A stretch of DNA of 30,300 nt, from positions 1 through 30,300 of the forward strand of contig JAFRMI010000058.1 of the NCBI GenBank assembly GCA_017430765.1. The letters are read 5' to 3'. Positions 15,243-24,063 of this stretch are shown here, piece after piece (within the stretch, counting starts at the first letter, position 1; every line of letters begins with the position of its first letter). Under the pieces are notes generated by a model. That model searched no databases. It was not told the DNA's origin and worked only from the letters and a program-made list of their open reading frames with translations. The translations under genes and the position numbers were made by a program. This stretch comes from Lachnospiraceae bacterium. Lineage in GTDB: Bacteria; Bacillota_A; Clostridia; Lachnospirales; Lachnospiraceae.

Positions 15243-16691
15243 ATGGTAAAAACCAGATTTGCACCCAGTCCGACGGGCAGAATGCACGTTGGCAACCTTA
15301 GAACGGCCCTTTATTCCTATCTGATCGCGCGTCACGCGGACGGGACTTTCATGCTCCGGATCGAGGACACGGATCAGGAGAGGTATGTGGAAGGGGCTGT
15401 GGACATCATTATGCGCACACTCGCGTACGCAGGTCTGACGGTCGATGAGGGACCGGACCGCGACGGAGGCGTAGGACCCTACGTGCAGTCTGAGCGCGTC
15501 GCCGCCGGCATTTACAAAAAGTACGCGGAGGAGCTGATCAAAAAAGGCGAGGCCTATTACTGCTTCTGCACAAAAGAGCGTCTGGAATCCCTGAAAACCG
15601 AGGATGGGTATGCGGTATACGACAAGCACTGCCTCTCCCTGACCCCGGAGGAAATTCAGGCGAATCTTGACAGCGGAATGCCCTACGTGGTCCGTCTCAA
15701 TGTCCCAAATGAGGGGACGACGACGTTCCGCGACGAAATCTACGGCGACATTTCCGTCGACAACGCGGAGCTCGACGACATGATCCTCATCAAGTCCGAC
15801 GGGTATCCGACCTACAACTTCGCCAATGTCATCGATGACCATCTGATGGGCATCACCCACGTCGTCCGAGGCAATGAGTACCTCGCGTCCTCTCCGAAAT
15901 ACAACCGGATCTACGACGCGTTCGGCTGGGAGGTCCCGGTCTACGTGCACTGCCCGCTGATCACGGATGAGACCCACGCGAAGCTCAGCAAACGGTCGGG
16001 CCACTCCTCATTCGAGGACCTGCTGGACATCGGTTTCCTGCCGGAAGCGATCGTCAATTACACGGCGCTCCTTGGCTGGAATCCCCCCGACAACGAGGAA
16101 ATGATGTCCCTTGACGAGCTCATCAAAAAGTTCGATTACCGTAAGATCAACAAGTCCCCGGCTGTCTTTGACATGGGCAAGCTGCGGTGGATGAACGGTG
16201 AGTACATCAAGGCGATGGACGCGGATGCATTTTACGAAAAAGCACTGCCGTATATTGCGGAGGCTGTTCCGGAGGAGACGATCGACCGTCATGAGCTCGC
16301 ATCCCTCGCGCAGAGCAGGATCGAGACCTTCTGCGATATCGGCGAGCTGCTCGGTTTCTTCCACGAGGTGCCGGAGTACGACGTGAGTCTTTACACACAC
16401 AAGAAGATGAAGACGACACCCGAGCTCTCCCTGGAGGTGCTGAAGAAGGTACAGCCGTTCCTTGAAGGATTGACGGATTATTCCAATGACGCCCTCTTCG
16501 CGTCTCTTTCGGAATTCGCGAAGGAGAACGGCTGGAAGAACGGGCAGGTGATGTGGCCGGTCCGTACGGCGGTTTCCGGCAAAGCCATGACGCCGGGCGG
16601 CGCGACGCAGCTTCTTTCGCTCCTTGGAAAAGAGGAGTCGCAAAAACGAATCGGCGATGCGGTACAGAAACTCGGAGAGGCTTTATCCTGA
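15243..16691 (+). CDS. gltX: glutamate-tRNA ligase
   Basis: GluRS is a class I aminoacyl-tRNA synthetase that charges tRNA-Glu (and in many Firmicutes tRNA-Gln, later amidated). The HIGH-type signature is [11 protein letters not shown] at 8-18 and the KMSKS-type signature is KLSKR at 247-251. Between them lie MLRIEDTDQ, the [25 protein letters not shown] segment of the catalytic domain, and the zinc-like region [10 protein letters not shown]. The anticodon-binding alpha-helical domain occupies the last third. The length of 482 aa is normal. The start lies 8 bp after the acpP stop, so the two genes are probably cotranscribed. Confidence 0.97.
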   Translation: MVKTRFAPSPTGRMHVGNLRTALYSYLIARHADGTFMLRIEDTDQERYVEGAVDIIMRTLAYAGLTVDEGPDRDGGVGPYVQSERVAAGIYKKYAEELIKKGEAYYCFCTKERLESLKTEDGYAVYDKHCLSLTPEEIQANLDSGMPYVVRLNVPNEGTTTFRDEIYGDISVDNAELDDMILIKSDGYPTYNFANVIDDHLMGITHVVRGNEYLASSPKYNRIYDAFGWEVPVYVHCPLITDETHAKLSKRSGHSSFEDLLDIGFLPEAIVNYTALLGWNPPDNEEMMSLDELIKKFDYRKINKSPAVFDMGKLRWMNGEYIKAMDADAFYEKALPYIAEAVPEETIDRHELASLAQSRIETFCDIGELLGFFHEVPEYDVSLYTHKKMKTTPELSLEVLKKVQPFLEGLTDYSNDALFASLSEFAKENGWKNGQVMWPVRTAVSGKAMTPGGATQLLSLLGKEESQKRIGDAVQKLGEALS

Positions 16692-16724
16692 CACACCTTC
16701 CCGGGAAACTTTATGGAAAATGCA

Positions 16725-16775
16725 GCCGGCCTTCGCACCGGCCATCGTAAGCCAGAGGGATGTCTTCTGGCTTAC
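16725..16775 (+). terminator. two consecutive hairpins after gltX
   Basis: GCCGG (16725-16729) pairs with CCGGC (16738-16742). GTAAGCCAGA (16747-16756) pairs perfectly with TCTGGCTTAC (16766-16775) around 9 nt. Only a weak T-rich stretch follows (ACACTTTGCACTT), so termination is uncertain. The rest of the 253-bp gltX-prfC spacer shows no gene. Confidence 0.5.
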
Positions 16776-16944
16776 ACTTTGCACTTCACAGTACTTTACA
16801 GGCAGCAATCCTTTTCACTGGCTGAGCTGCGGCAGCGGCAAATACGCAGGGAAGCAAAGGATCTGCTGGCTTTAGATTCGGAGTGGGGCATTCCATAACG
16901 GATGCAGCGGATATGCAATTTGGAACAACAGATAACGAGGTAGT

Positions 16945-18531
16945 ATGAACGAAATCACAAAACGGCGGACCTTCGCCATCATCTCGCACCCGGATGCGGG
17001 CAAGACGACTCTCACGGAGAAGTTCCTGCTTTACGGCGGCGCGATCAATCTGGCGGGTTCAGTTAAGGGCAAGGCCACCGCGCGGCACGCGGTGTCGGAC
17101 TGGATGGAGATCGAGAAGCAGAGAGGAATCTCTGTGACATCTTCCGTCCTGCAGTTTAATTACGGGGGATTCTGCATCAACATTCTGGACACACCGGGGC
17201 ACCAGGATTTCTCGGAGGACACCTACCGGACGCTCATGGCGGCGGATTCCGCTGTCATGGTGATCGACGGGGCGAAGGGCGTCGAGCCGCAGACCCGAAA
17301 GCTGTTCAAGGTGTGTGCGAGAAGGCATATTCCGATCTTCACCTTTATCAACAAGCTCGACCGGGATACGAGGGATTCTTTCGAACTGACCGATGAAATC
17401 GAGAAGGAGCTCGGAATCCCGTGCTGTCCGATCAACTGGCCGATCGGCTCCGGAAAGAACTTTAAAGGGGTTTATGACCGCGGCACGGAGAAAGTGCTGC
17501 TGTTCAGCGATACAAAAAAAGGCACGAAGGAAGGGACAATCACGGAACTTTCCCCCGAGGATCCGTCCTTTACGGAGTACGTGACGGAGGAGGAGAAGGA
17601 GCAGCTCATGGATGAGATCGAGCTCCTCGACGGCGCGTCGGCGGAATTCGATCTCGAGGCGGTGCGCCGCGGCGAGATCTCTCCGGTGTTCTTCGGGTCG
17701 GCGCTGACAAACTTCGGTGTGGAGACATTTTTGCAGCATTTCCTGGAAATGACGACCCCGCCGCTGGCCAGAATGTCCGATAAGGGCCTGATCGAACCGG
17801 AGGAGCACGGCTTCTCGGCGTTCGTGTTTAAGATCCAGGCCAATATGAACAAGAACCACCGCGACCGGATTGCGTTTATGCGGATCGTATCTGGCCATTA
17901 TGACGCCAATATGGAAGTCTGGCATGTCCAGGGCAAGCGGAAGCAGCGTCTGTCCCAGCCGCAGCAGATGATGGCGGAGGAGCGTCATATCGTCGACGAG
18001 GCGTGGGCCGGAGATATCATCGGCGTATTTGATCCGGGCATCTTTTCGATCGGTGACACGGTGTGCGAGCCGGGCGAGGATTTCCGCTACGGAGGAATTC
18101 CTACATTCTCGCCGGAGCATTTTGCGCGGGTGCGGCAGGTGGACACCATGAAACGGAAGCAGTTCACGAAGGGGATCGAGGAGATCGCCCAGGAGGGCGC
18201 GATCCAGATCTTCCAGGAATTTCATTCCGGGATGGAGGAGATTATTGTCGGCGTGGTGGGCGTCCTGCAGCTCGATGTGCTCAAATTCCGTCTCGAAAAT
18301 GAGTACAAAGTCGAGATCCGCATGGAGACACTTCCCTACGAGACGATCCGCTGGATTGAAAATCCGGAGGAGGTCGACGTCGAAAATCTCACCGGTACGA
18401 GTGACATGAAGAAGGTGATCGACATGAGGCGGAACCCGCTGCTGCTTTTTGTACACGAGTGGAGCGTGGGTATGACCCTCGACCGCAACCCGGATCTTCG
18501 CCTCAGCGAATTCGGCGGCTGGGAGGAGTAA
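16945..18531 (+). CDS. prfC: peptide chain release factor 3 (RF3)
   Basis: RF3 is a translational GTPase that removes RF1/RF2 from the ribosome after peptide release. The P-loop HPDAGKTT is at 15-22, DTPGHQDF begins at D82, and NKLDRD follows; the switch I segment RGISVTSSVLQF is typical of the RF3 group. The length of 528 aa matches the family, and the EF-G-like domains IV and V are absent, which separates it from EF-G. GAGGT precedes the ATG by 5 bp. It appears intact. Confidence 0.96.
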   Translation: MNEITKRRTFAIISHPDAGKTTLTEKFLLYGGAINLAGSVKGKATARHAVSDWMEIEKQRGISVTSSVLQFNYGGFCINILDTPGHQDFSEDTYRTLMAADSAVMVIDGAKGVEPQTRKLFKVCARRHIPIFTFINKLDRDTRDSFELTDEIEKELGIPCCPINWPIGSGKNFKGVYDRGTEKVLLFSDTKKGTKEGTITELSPEDPSFTEYVTEEEKEQLMDEIELLDGASAEFDLEAVRRGEISPVFFGSALTNFGVETFLQHFLEMTTPPLARMSDKGLIEPEEHGFSAFVFKIQANMNKNHRDRIAFMRIVSGHYDANMEVWHVQGKRKQRLSQPQQMMAEERHIVDEAWAGDIIGVFDPGIFSIGDTVCEPGEDFRYGGIPTFSPEHFARVRQVDTMKRKQFTKGIEEIAQEGAIQIFQEFHSGMEEIIVGVVGVLQLDVLKFRLENEYKVEIRMETLPYETIRWIENPEEVDVENLTGTSDMKKVIDMRRNPLLLFVHEWSVGMTLDRNPDLRLSEFGGWEE

Positions 18532-18544
18532 CGGAAGTTCGCTG

Positions 18545-18645
18545 TCCGGGACTATTAACCGAGCTCGTTAAAACAGGCCCGGAACTTTTAGTCCGGATCG
18601 TCATAACGTGGACCGGCTTTTTGAACCCTCGCCTGCGCCTCCACC
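18545..18645 (+). repeat. degenerate 33-34-bp repeat, about three units
   Basis: Units start at 18545 (TCCGGGACTATTAACCG), 18578 (CCCGGAACTTTTAGTCCG) and 18612 (ACCGGCTTTTTGAACC). The first two match well, also in TCGTxAxAAC further on; the third is weak. No gene is seen in 18532-18797. Confidence 0.45.
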
Positions 18646-18706
18646 GCATAGAGGGGAACTGCTTTTCAGTTTACACTTTTGTAATGGAGACTGCCCCCTT
18701 TGGGGA

Positions 18707-18735
18707 TTGAAAAACAAAAACGGTCTAGTTATAAT
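18707..18735 (+). promoter_or_regulatory. sigma-A promoter of asp23
   Basis: TTGAAA (18707-18712), a 17-bp spacer and a perfect TATAAT (18730-18735) lie 62 bp before the asp23 start. Confidence 0.8.
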
Positions 18736-18797
18736 GAAATTCTAGTGGAGATGTGTGCACAGCTTCTTGTGTTGCTGCGCCTTGAAAAGGAGAGCTT

Positions 18798-19178
18798 ATG
18801 TCTGATATTCAGAATACATATATGATTAACGAAGAAGAAGGCAGTACTGTTCGGATTGCGGATGAAGTGGTGGCCGTGATCGCGGGTCTCGCTGCGACGG
18901 AGGTCACGGGGGTGGCTTCTCTCGGCGGCGGAATTACGGGCAGCATGGTCGCCAGAAAGGGAATCAAAGCCCTCTCAAGAGGCGTAAAGATCACGGTGAA
19001 TGAGAACCAGGAGGTCCGCGTGGACCTCATCATCAATCTGGGATACGGCTACAACATTCCGGAAGTGGCCGGCGAGGTGCAGGACAAGGTCAGTTCCGCG
19101 ATCGAGAACATGATCGGCATGAAGGTTACGGACGTCAATATCAAGGTCGCCGGGATCGCCACGGAGGAAGATGAGTAA
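18798..19178 (+). CDS. Asp23/Gls24 family envelope stress response protein
   Basis: The 126-aa product matches the Asp23/YqhY family: residues GSTVRIADEVVAVIAGLAA begin the domain, followed by GVASLGGGI, a RGVKITV strand, VDLIINLGYGYNIPEVAGEVQ and KVTDVNIKVAGI. In Firmicutes the YqhY-type member lies immediately upstream of nusB, as here, and is linked to control of acetyl-CoA carboxylase or envelope homeostasis; that role is by analogy. AAAAGGAGA precedes the ATG. A strong promoter stands upstream, so this gene may head the nusB-xseA unit. Confidence 0.93.
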   Translation: MSDIQNTYMINEEEGSTVRIADEVVAVIAGLAATEVTGVASLGGGITGSMVARKGIKALSRGVKITVNENQEVRVDLIINLGYGYNIPEVAGEVQDKVSSAIENMIGMKVTDVNIKVAGIATEEDE

Positions 19179-19192
19179 GCAGGAAGATTGTG

Positions 19193-19339
19193 ATGCGGGT
19201 CGTTTGGAAAGCATTTAAGGGGATGTTTTTCGATTATCATAAACGATTCGGCGGAGCAGTATTCGGCAGATCCTTTGAGGGTGCTGCAGGACAGGCCGCA
19301 GCTGTACAGGCGGGACACTGTATGACAGCGGCCGGCTGA
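19193..19339 (+). CDS. small ORF (48 aa), uncertain, possible remnant of a DUF2273-like gene
   Basis: The ATG at 19193 has AGGAAG (19181-19186) about 7 bp upstream. The product begins MRVVWKAFKGMFFDYHKRFGG and then turns Ala/Gly-rich, ending after CMTAAG. Many Clostridia have a short DUF2273 membrane protein gene between asp23 and nusB. The position and the pattern of aromatic/basic residues before Gly fit its N-terminus, but the expected hydrophobic helices are missing. It may be a frameshifted remnant or a chance ORF. Confidence 0.25.
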   Translation: MRVVWKAFKGMFFDYHKRFGGAVFGRSFEGAAGQAAAVQAGHCMTAAG

Positions 19340-19347
19340 GAGTTAAA

Positions 19348-19419
19348 GGAAGCTGCAAGGGGCAGCGACCGGCAAAACAGACAGGAAACTGCGGGGGCAG
19401 ATTTCTGACTGGATGGTAA
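19348..19419 (+). repeat. 36-bp imperfect direct repeat before nusB
   Basis: GGAAGCTGCAAGGGGCAG at 19348 recurs as GGAAACTGCGGGGGCAG at 19384, a distance of 36 bp. Similarity falls off in the second half. No clear third copy. Confidence 0.45.
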
Positions 19420-19458
19420 GGGGTGTTACGATTTTATTCATTTAAGGGGAGAAATGAA

Positions 19459-19866
19459 TTGAGCAGGAGAAAACTAAGGGAGCATCTGTTTAAGCTCGTT
19501 TATTTGTATGCGTTCAATCCTCCGGAGGGGATGGAGGAACAGGTCGCATTGTATCTGGACAGCATCGACAAGCTGTCGGATGAGGACAGGGAGTATCTGA
19601 GCCGCCGCTATTTAGAGATCGCAGGGAAGATCGATTCGATCGACAGCGTTCTCAACCGGACGGCCAAGGGTTGGAAGACCAACCGCTTCGCGAGCTGCGA
19701 TCTGGCAATTCTTCGCGTGGCGGTCTATGAGATGAAGTATGACGAGCGGATCCCGGACGGGGTCGCCATCAATGAGGCGGTGGAACTCGCCAAGATGTAT
19801 GGCGGGGATGAATCACCGTCCTTCATAAACGGGATTCTCGGGGAGATAGCAAGATCGGGATCATGA
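19459..19866 (+). CDS. nusB: transcription antitermination factor NusB
   Basis: NusB binds boxA RNA with S10 and promotes rRNA antitermination. I chose the TTG at 19459 because AAGGGGAG (19444-19451) stands 7 bp upstream and translation from it gives the family N-terminus [23 protein letters not shown] at 19423 is in frame but has no ribosome-binding site. The core helices and [48 protein letters not shown] match NusB. The product is 135 aa. The stop overlaps the xseA start (ATGA). Confidence 0.93.
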   Translation: MSRRKLREHLFKLVYLYAFNPPEGMEEQVALYLDSIDKLSDEDREYLSRRYLEIAGKIDSIDSVLNRTAKGWKTNRFASCDLAILRVAVYEMKYDERIPDGVAINEAVELAKMYGGDESPSFINGILGEIARSGS

Positions 19867-21218
19867 GACGGATCTATACAGTCGGGCAGGTCAATCGCTA
19901 CATCAAGGGACTCTTTACGGGGGACGGACTTCTGTCCGCGATTCTTGTGCGCGGCGAAGTGTCCAACTGTAAATATCATTCCTCGGGACATATCTATTTT
20001 TCCATTAAAGACGAGACAGGGACGCTGTCCTGCATCATGTTCGCCGGCAATCGCAGGGGACTCGCCTTCCGCATGAAGGACGGGGACAAGGTGGTTGTGG
20101 GCGGCACTGTTGATGTCTATGAGAGGGACGGCCGCTATCAGCTCTACGCCAGAGAGATTCAGCTCGAAGGCGAAGGGCTTCTTTACGAGCGCTTCATGCG
20201 GCTGAAGACAGAGCTCGAGGAGCAGGGTCTCTTCGACCCCATGTATAAAAAGCCGATCCCCCGCTACGCCTCCCGCGTCGGCATTGTCACGGCGCCGACC
20301 GGTGCCGCGATCCGCGACATCGAGTCGATCTCCGCGAGGAGAAATCCATACGTACAACTGATTCTTTGTCCTGCGCTCGTGCAGGGAGACGGCGCGAAGG
20401 AGAGCATCGTCCGCGGAATCCGCGCCCTCGACGGCAAGGTGGATGTGATCATTGTCGGCCGCGGCGGCGGTTCCTACGAGGACCTGTTTGCGTTCAATGA
20501 GGAGGAGGTCGCCCGCGCGATCTTCGAGTGCAGTACGCCGATCATTTCCGCTGTCGGACATGAGACAGATACAACGATCGCGGACTTCGCGGCCGACATG
20601 CGTGCGCCGACACCATCCGCGGCAGCCGAACTGGCCGTATTTGATTACGCCAAATACATCCATGATCTCACCACTGCTTCCCGCCGTCTGACGGGAGCCC
20701 TGGCGCATAGACTTGAAATCGCAAGAAGCCGCGAACAGTATCTTTCAGCACGGTTTACAGGCAATGCGCCTGTTGTGAAGATCCGCGACGCCCGGAGGCA
20801 CGCGGCGGATCTGGAGTCTGTCTTCGAAGAGGCCGTGGTTTCTTCCATTGCGGACGCGTGGGAACGGGCAGCTGTCCTGCAGGACAGTATGACAGAGTCA
20901 CTCGAAGGAGCTTTGCAGAAGGCAGGCGAGCGCGCAGACACCCTCGGTGAGAGACTGACAGATGACCTCCGGGAGACGGTCCGGGAGCGAAGAACAAAAC
21001 TCCAGGTCCTCGCGGCAGCATTTGACGGCAGGAGCCCGCTGAAGAGGCTCATGCAGGGGTATTCGTATGTGCAGGACGCATCGGCCAAAGCGGTGACCTC
21101 TGTCGACTCCGTATCGCCCGGGGACGTGCTCACAATTCACGTGACGGACGGCGTGATCGGGGCAGAGGTGAAGGAGAAGAAGAAAGCAGCCTTGCAGTCC
21201 GGACTTGCGGACTCATAG
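19863..21218 (+). CDS. xseA: exodeoxyribonuclease VII large subunit
   Basis: XseA with XseB forms exonuclease VII, which degrades single-stranded DNA into oligonucleotides. Residues ~1-100 form the OB-fold ([39 protein letters not shown]). The catalytic domain follows with [33 protein letters not shown] and [30 protein letters not shown] long coiled-coil region and a C-terminal beta segment complete it. The length of 451 aa is normal. The ATG overlaps the nusB stop. The xseB gene comes only after a 457-bp repeat-filled spacer, which is unusual because xseA and xseB often overlap. Confidence 0.96.
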   Translation: MRRIYTVGQVNRYIKGLFTGDGLLSAILVRGEVSNCKYHSSGHIYFSIKDETGTLSCIMFAGNRRGLAFRMKDGDKVVVGGTVDVYERDGRYQLYAREIQLEGEGLLYERFMRLKTELEEQGLFDPMYKKPIPRYASRVGIVTAPTGAAIRDIESISARRNPYVQLILCPALVQGDGAKESIVRGIRALDGKVDVIIVGRGGGSYEDLFAFNEEEVARAIFECSTPIISAVGHETDTTIADFAADMRAPTPSAAAELAVFDYAKYIHDLTTASRRLTGALAHRLEIARSREQYLSARFTGNAPVVKIRDARRHAADLESVFEEAVVSSIADAWERAAVLQDSMTESLEGALQKAGERADTLGERLTDDLRETVRERRTKLQVLAAAFDGRSPLKRLMQGYSYVQDASAKAVTSVDSVSPGDVLTIHVTDGVIGAEVKEKKKAALQSGLADS

Positions 21219-21225
21219 ATTTAGT

Positions 21226-21550
21226 GGGCTGAATCGAGATTATTGCATCACAGAGCCCATATCCGTCAGGCATCATGGCCCGAGCAGCGTCAACCTTGCT
21301 AACTAGCCCACGCTTTCAAGAAAGCGGGGGGCTGAATCAAGACTTTTGCATCATAGAGCTCACCATGAGGGGCTGATTAGCATCAACCTTGCTAACTAGC
21401 CCACGCTTTCAAGAGAGCCGGGGGGCTGAATCAAGACTTTTGCATCATAGAGCCCACCATGAGGGGCTGATTAGTATCAACCTTGCTAACTAGCCCACGC
21501 TTTCAAGAGAGCCGGGGGCTGGATCAAGGCTTTTGCATTGCAGAGCCCAC
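21226..21550 (+). repeat. 93-103-bp tandem hairpin array, three and a half units
   Basis: Units start with GCTGAATC or GCTGGATC at 21228, 21331, 21425 and 21518 (spacings 103, 94 and 93). Each full unit ends in a hairpin: AGCCC pairs with GGGCT, and inside it GCTTT pairs with AAAGC or AGAGC around CAAG. A second short stem, AGCCC/GGGCT, surrounds ACCATGAG. The A-to-G change in AAAGC/AGAGC keeps pairing through a T-G wobble. Spacing and stems match the element at 2306-2420. It fills most of the xseA-xseB spacer (21219-21675); the remainder is A/T-rich with no gene. Confidence 0.9.
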
Positions 21551-21675
21551 ATATAGCAGACAATTTAAGTAGAGCTGCGCCAATCTAGATGCCCTGAGGA
21601 ATACTATAAACGAGAGCAAAAAAAAGAACATAAAAGAAAAAATATAGAAGAGAATAAGGTGAAGAGAGAAAGAAG

Positions 21676-21897
21676 ATGGCAGAAGAAAATAATACTGCGG
21701 AGAACCTCACCGTGGAACAGAGCTTCGAAAAGCTGGAAGCGATGGCGGCGCGTCTCGAGAGCGAGGATGTAACCCTTGAAGAGAGCTTTCAGCTCTATGA
21801 GGAAGGAATGAAAATTCTGAAAGATCTGCATGAAAGACTGGACTCCTATGAGAAGAAAATGAAGATTTTGACCGGAGGCGTGGAGGAAGAGTTTTGA
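21676..21897 (+). CDS. xseB: exodeoxyribonuclease VII small subunit
   Basis: The 73-aa product is the small helical subunit that binds the coiled coil of XseA in several copies. The family core is visible: LTVEQSFEKLEAMAARLES, then LEESFQLYEEGMKILK, and a charged C-terminal helix. The ATG at 21676 follows a purine-rich tract (AAGGTGAAGAGAG). Its stop overlaps the TTG start of tlyA, which suggests translational coupling. Confidence 0.94.
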   Translation: MAEENNTAENLTVEQSFEKLEAMAARLESEDVTLEESFQLYEEGMKILKDLHERLDSYEKKMKILTGGVEEEF

Positions 21898-22700
21898 AAA
21901 AACGTCTGGATACACTTCTTGTCGAGAAAGGGCTTGCGCCGTCCAGAGAGAAAGCAAAAGCGCTTATTATGTCCGGCATTGTTTATGTCGACGGAAGAAA
22001 GTCGGACAAAGCAGGCATGACCTATGAGGAGACGCTCCCTGTGGAAGTGCGCGGGGCGAAACTTCGGTATGTAAGCCGCGGCGGTCTCAAACTGGAGAAA
22101 GCATTGCAGGTCTTTCCAATTTCAGTGGAAGGAAAAGTCTGCTTTGATATCGGCAGTTCGACGGGCGGCTTCACCGACTGCATGCTGCAAAACGGAGCAG
22201 CAAAAGTATATGCGATCGATGTCGGACGCGGCCAGCTTGACTGGAAACTTCGCAATGATCCGCGCGTGGTTTCCATGGAGAAGACAAATATTCGCTATGT
22301 GCTGCCGGAGGATCTTCCCGAGAAAGGATCTTTCGCGAGTATTGATGTGAGCTTTATCTCTCTTCATCTGGTTCTGCCGCCGACCGCCGCATTGCTTGAG
22401 GATGACGGGGAGATTGTGTGCCTCATCAAGCCGCAGTTCGAGGCAGGAAGAGAAAAAGTAGGAAAGAAGGGCGTTGTCCGGGATCCGGCAATCCACGAAG
22501 AAGTGATCAGAAGCGTATTGGATTATGCCTGTGAAGCGAGTCTTCAACCGTTGATGCTGGATTACTCGCCGGTCAAGGGCCCGGAGGGCAATATAGAATA
22601 CCTCTGCCTTTTAAAAAAGGCCGCTGCGGTTGATGTACATACGATAAATGATGCCATTATCAAGAAAGTCGTTGAAGAAGCCCACTCCTCTCTTGACTAA
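21894..22700 (+). CDS. tlyA: TlyA family rRNA 2'-O-methyltransferase (hemolysin A-like)
   Basis: TlyA proteins methylate ribose 2'-OH groups of 16S and 23S rRNA. An N-terminal S4 RNA-binding domain (KRLDTLLVEKGLAPSREKAK to about residue 60) is followed by an FtsJ-like methyltransferase domain with the SAM motif DIGSSTGGFTDCML from D85, SIDVSFISLHLVLP and CLIKPQFEAG. The TTG start at 21894 overlaps the xseB stop, with GGAGGAAG a few bases upstream. Length 268 aa is normal. In related genomes ispA and dxs usually lie between xseB and tlyA; here both are missing. Confidence 0.95.
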   Translation: MKKRLDTLLVEKGLAPSREKAKALIMSGIVYVDGRKSDKAGMTYEETLPVEVRGAKLRYVSRGGLKLEKALQVFPISVEGKVCFDIGSSTGGFTDCMLQNGAAKVYAIDVGRGQLDWKLRNDPRVVSMEKTNIRYVLPEDLPEKGSFASIDVSFISLHLVLPPTAALLEDDGEIVCLIKPQFEAGREKVGKKGVVRDPAIHEEVIRSVLDYACEASLQPLMLDYSPVKGPEGNIEYLCLLKKAAAVDVHTINDAIIKKVVEEAHSSLD

Positions 22701-22707
22701 GTCACCA

Positions 22708-23031
22708 GCGGGTGAAAAGCAAGGCTTCGCGGGTATGAGACCCGTACAAGCGAAGGTTTCACCCGCGCAGCGATGCTTAAAGGCGGCCGCGGGTAAAAAG
22801 CAAGATATTCTGGGTTTCTTACCCGCAGAAGCGAAAGTCTCACCCGCGCAGCGAAGAACGAAAGCTGCTGTGGGTGAAAAGCAAGATCTTCCGGGTTTCT
22901 TACCCGCAGAAGCGCAAGTCTCACCCGCGCAGCGAAGAGCAAAAGCGGCCGCGGGTAAAAAGCGAGGTTTCGCGGGTATATTACCCGCAAGAGATCAAAT
23001 TTGCCTGCGAAGCGGGATAGATAACGATGTG
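22708..23031 (+). repeat. 81-bp tandem repeat with GCGGGT/ACCCGC inverted repeats, four units
   Basis: Units begin at 22708, 22789, 22870 and 22951, exactly 81 bp apart; the last is degenerate in its second half. Each unit opens with GCGGGTRAAAAGC, and the first three end in a block containing TCACCCGCGCAGCGA. GCGGGTGAAA and TTTCACCCGC form a perfect 10-bp outer stem in unit 1, with CTTCGC/GCGAAG inside. Unit 4 has the stem GCGGGTA-TAT-TACCCGC. Since 81 is a multiple of three, one frame stays open from within tlyA (22648) to 23190 and would encode 27-residue repeats, but there is no ribosome-binding site, so I do not call a gene. Confidence 0.92.
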
Positions 23032-23169
23032 AAGAAGAGAACCGGAAGAAAACAGGAAGAAGAGAATCGGGATAATACAGGACAAAGAGAACCGGAAGAA
23101 AACAAGAAGAAGAGAACCGGAAGTATACTGGAAGAAGGGAACCGGAAGAATACAGGACAAAGAGAAGAT
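23032..23169 (+). repeat. 25-bp polypurine tandem repeat, five and a half units
   Basis: Units start at 23032, 23057, 23082, 23107 and 23132, with a partial at 23157, all exactly 25 bp apart. The pattern is AAGAAGAGAACCGGAAG then AAAACAGG. The + strand is almost all purine. The array ends about 18 bp before the nadK start, and the nadK ribosome-binding site (GGAAGGA) resembles a decayed GGAAGAA of the repeat. Confidence 0.92.
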
Positions 23170-23186
23170 TCTGGGGAAGGACTGCC

Positions 23187-24014
23187 ATGAATATCATCGG
23201 AATTATCATGAATAATCAGATCGAGAACGCGGAACCCGTCGCGGAAGAAATCCGCGCTTATCTGGCGAACCGCGGACGAAGCTGCTACGTCTCTGAAACA
23301 GGCGAGGATCTTCCGATCAGCTGTGAGTGCGCCCTTGTACTTGGCGGCGACGGCACGCTCCTGCGCGCCGCAAAAGTGGTCCTCGACCGCCAGCTTCCGC
23401 TTTTCGGCATCAATCTTGGCACACTCGGATATCTTGCGGAAATCGGGACAGAAGATATCATTCCTTCCCTTGACCGTATTTTAGACGGGGAATTCAGTAT
23501 CGAGAAGCGTATGATGCTGAGCGGAACGATCATAAGGGACGGGAAACCGGTTTTATCGGACACGGCTCTTAATGAAATCTCGCTCAGCCGTCTGAAGCAG
23601 CTGCGCGCATATTGCATTAAGAACTATGTCAATGGTGTTCTTCTAAGCACCTACAGTGCGGACGGCATGATCATATCCACGGCGACGGGATCCACCGGAT
23701 ATAACCTGTCTGTCGGGGGGCCGATCGTCTCTCCGGAGGCGGAACTGATCGTGATGACGCCTCACGCCGCTCATTCACTGATCTCAAGGAGCATCGTTCT
23801 TCCCGGCAGTGACGAGGTGTGCGTGGAAATTGGGGAGGGACGGAGCGGCTTCACTGAAGAGGTAGTTTCTGCATGGTTTGACGGTGATAATCGCATGAAC
23901 CTCTCCACCGGTGACTGCATCGCCATCCGCAAAGAAAAGCGCTATACAAATATTATAAAAATAAGCCATCTCAGTTTTGTCGAAATTCTCCGCCGAAAGA
24001 TGTCACAGGCATAA
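23187..24014 (+). CDS. nadK: NAD kinase
   Basis: NadK phosphorylates NAD to NADP. The GGDG signature is at residues 53-56 (ALVLGGDGTLLRAAK), followed by GINLGTLGYLAEI, LNE, the STATGSTGYNLSVGGPIV active-site loop and PHAAHSL. The length of 275 aa is normal. The ATG at 23187 has GGAAGGA just upstream. It lies in the usual tlyA-nadK-argR-recN order, although long repeat-filled spacers separate the genes here. Confidence 0.96.
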   Translation: MNIIGIIMNNQIENAEPVAEEIRAYLANRGRSCYVSETGEDLPISCECALVLGGDGTLLRAAKVVLDRQLPLFGINLGTLGYLAEIGTEDIIPSLDRILDGEFSIEKRMMLSGTIIRDGKPVLSDTALNEISLSRLKQLRAYCIKNYVNGVLLSTYSADGMIISTATGSTGYNLSVGGPIVSPEAELIVMTPHAAHSLISRSIVLPGSDEVCVEIGEGRSGFTEEVVSAWFDGDNRMNLSTGDCIAIRKEKRYTNIIKISHLSFVEILRRKMSQA

Positions 24015-24063
24015 TTCTGAATCGGACAGATGAACCATTCGATTGAATCTAAGATCTCCGCTG

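Noticed and set aside
22708..23169. CRISPR-like array between tlyA and nadK
   Set aside because: Units are contiguous tandem repeats of 81 and 25 bp with no unique spacers between short identical repeats, and no cas genes are present.
22648..23190. Protein-coding gene of 180 aa overlapping tlyA and nadK
   Set aside because: It starts inside tlyA without a ribosome-binding site, and its composition simply reflects the 81- and 25-bp repeats.
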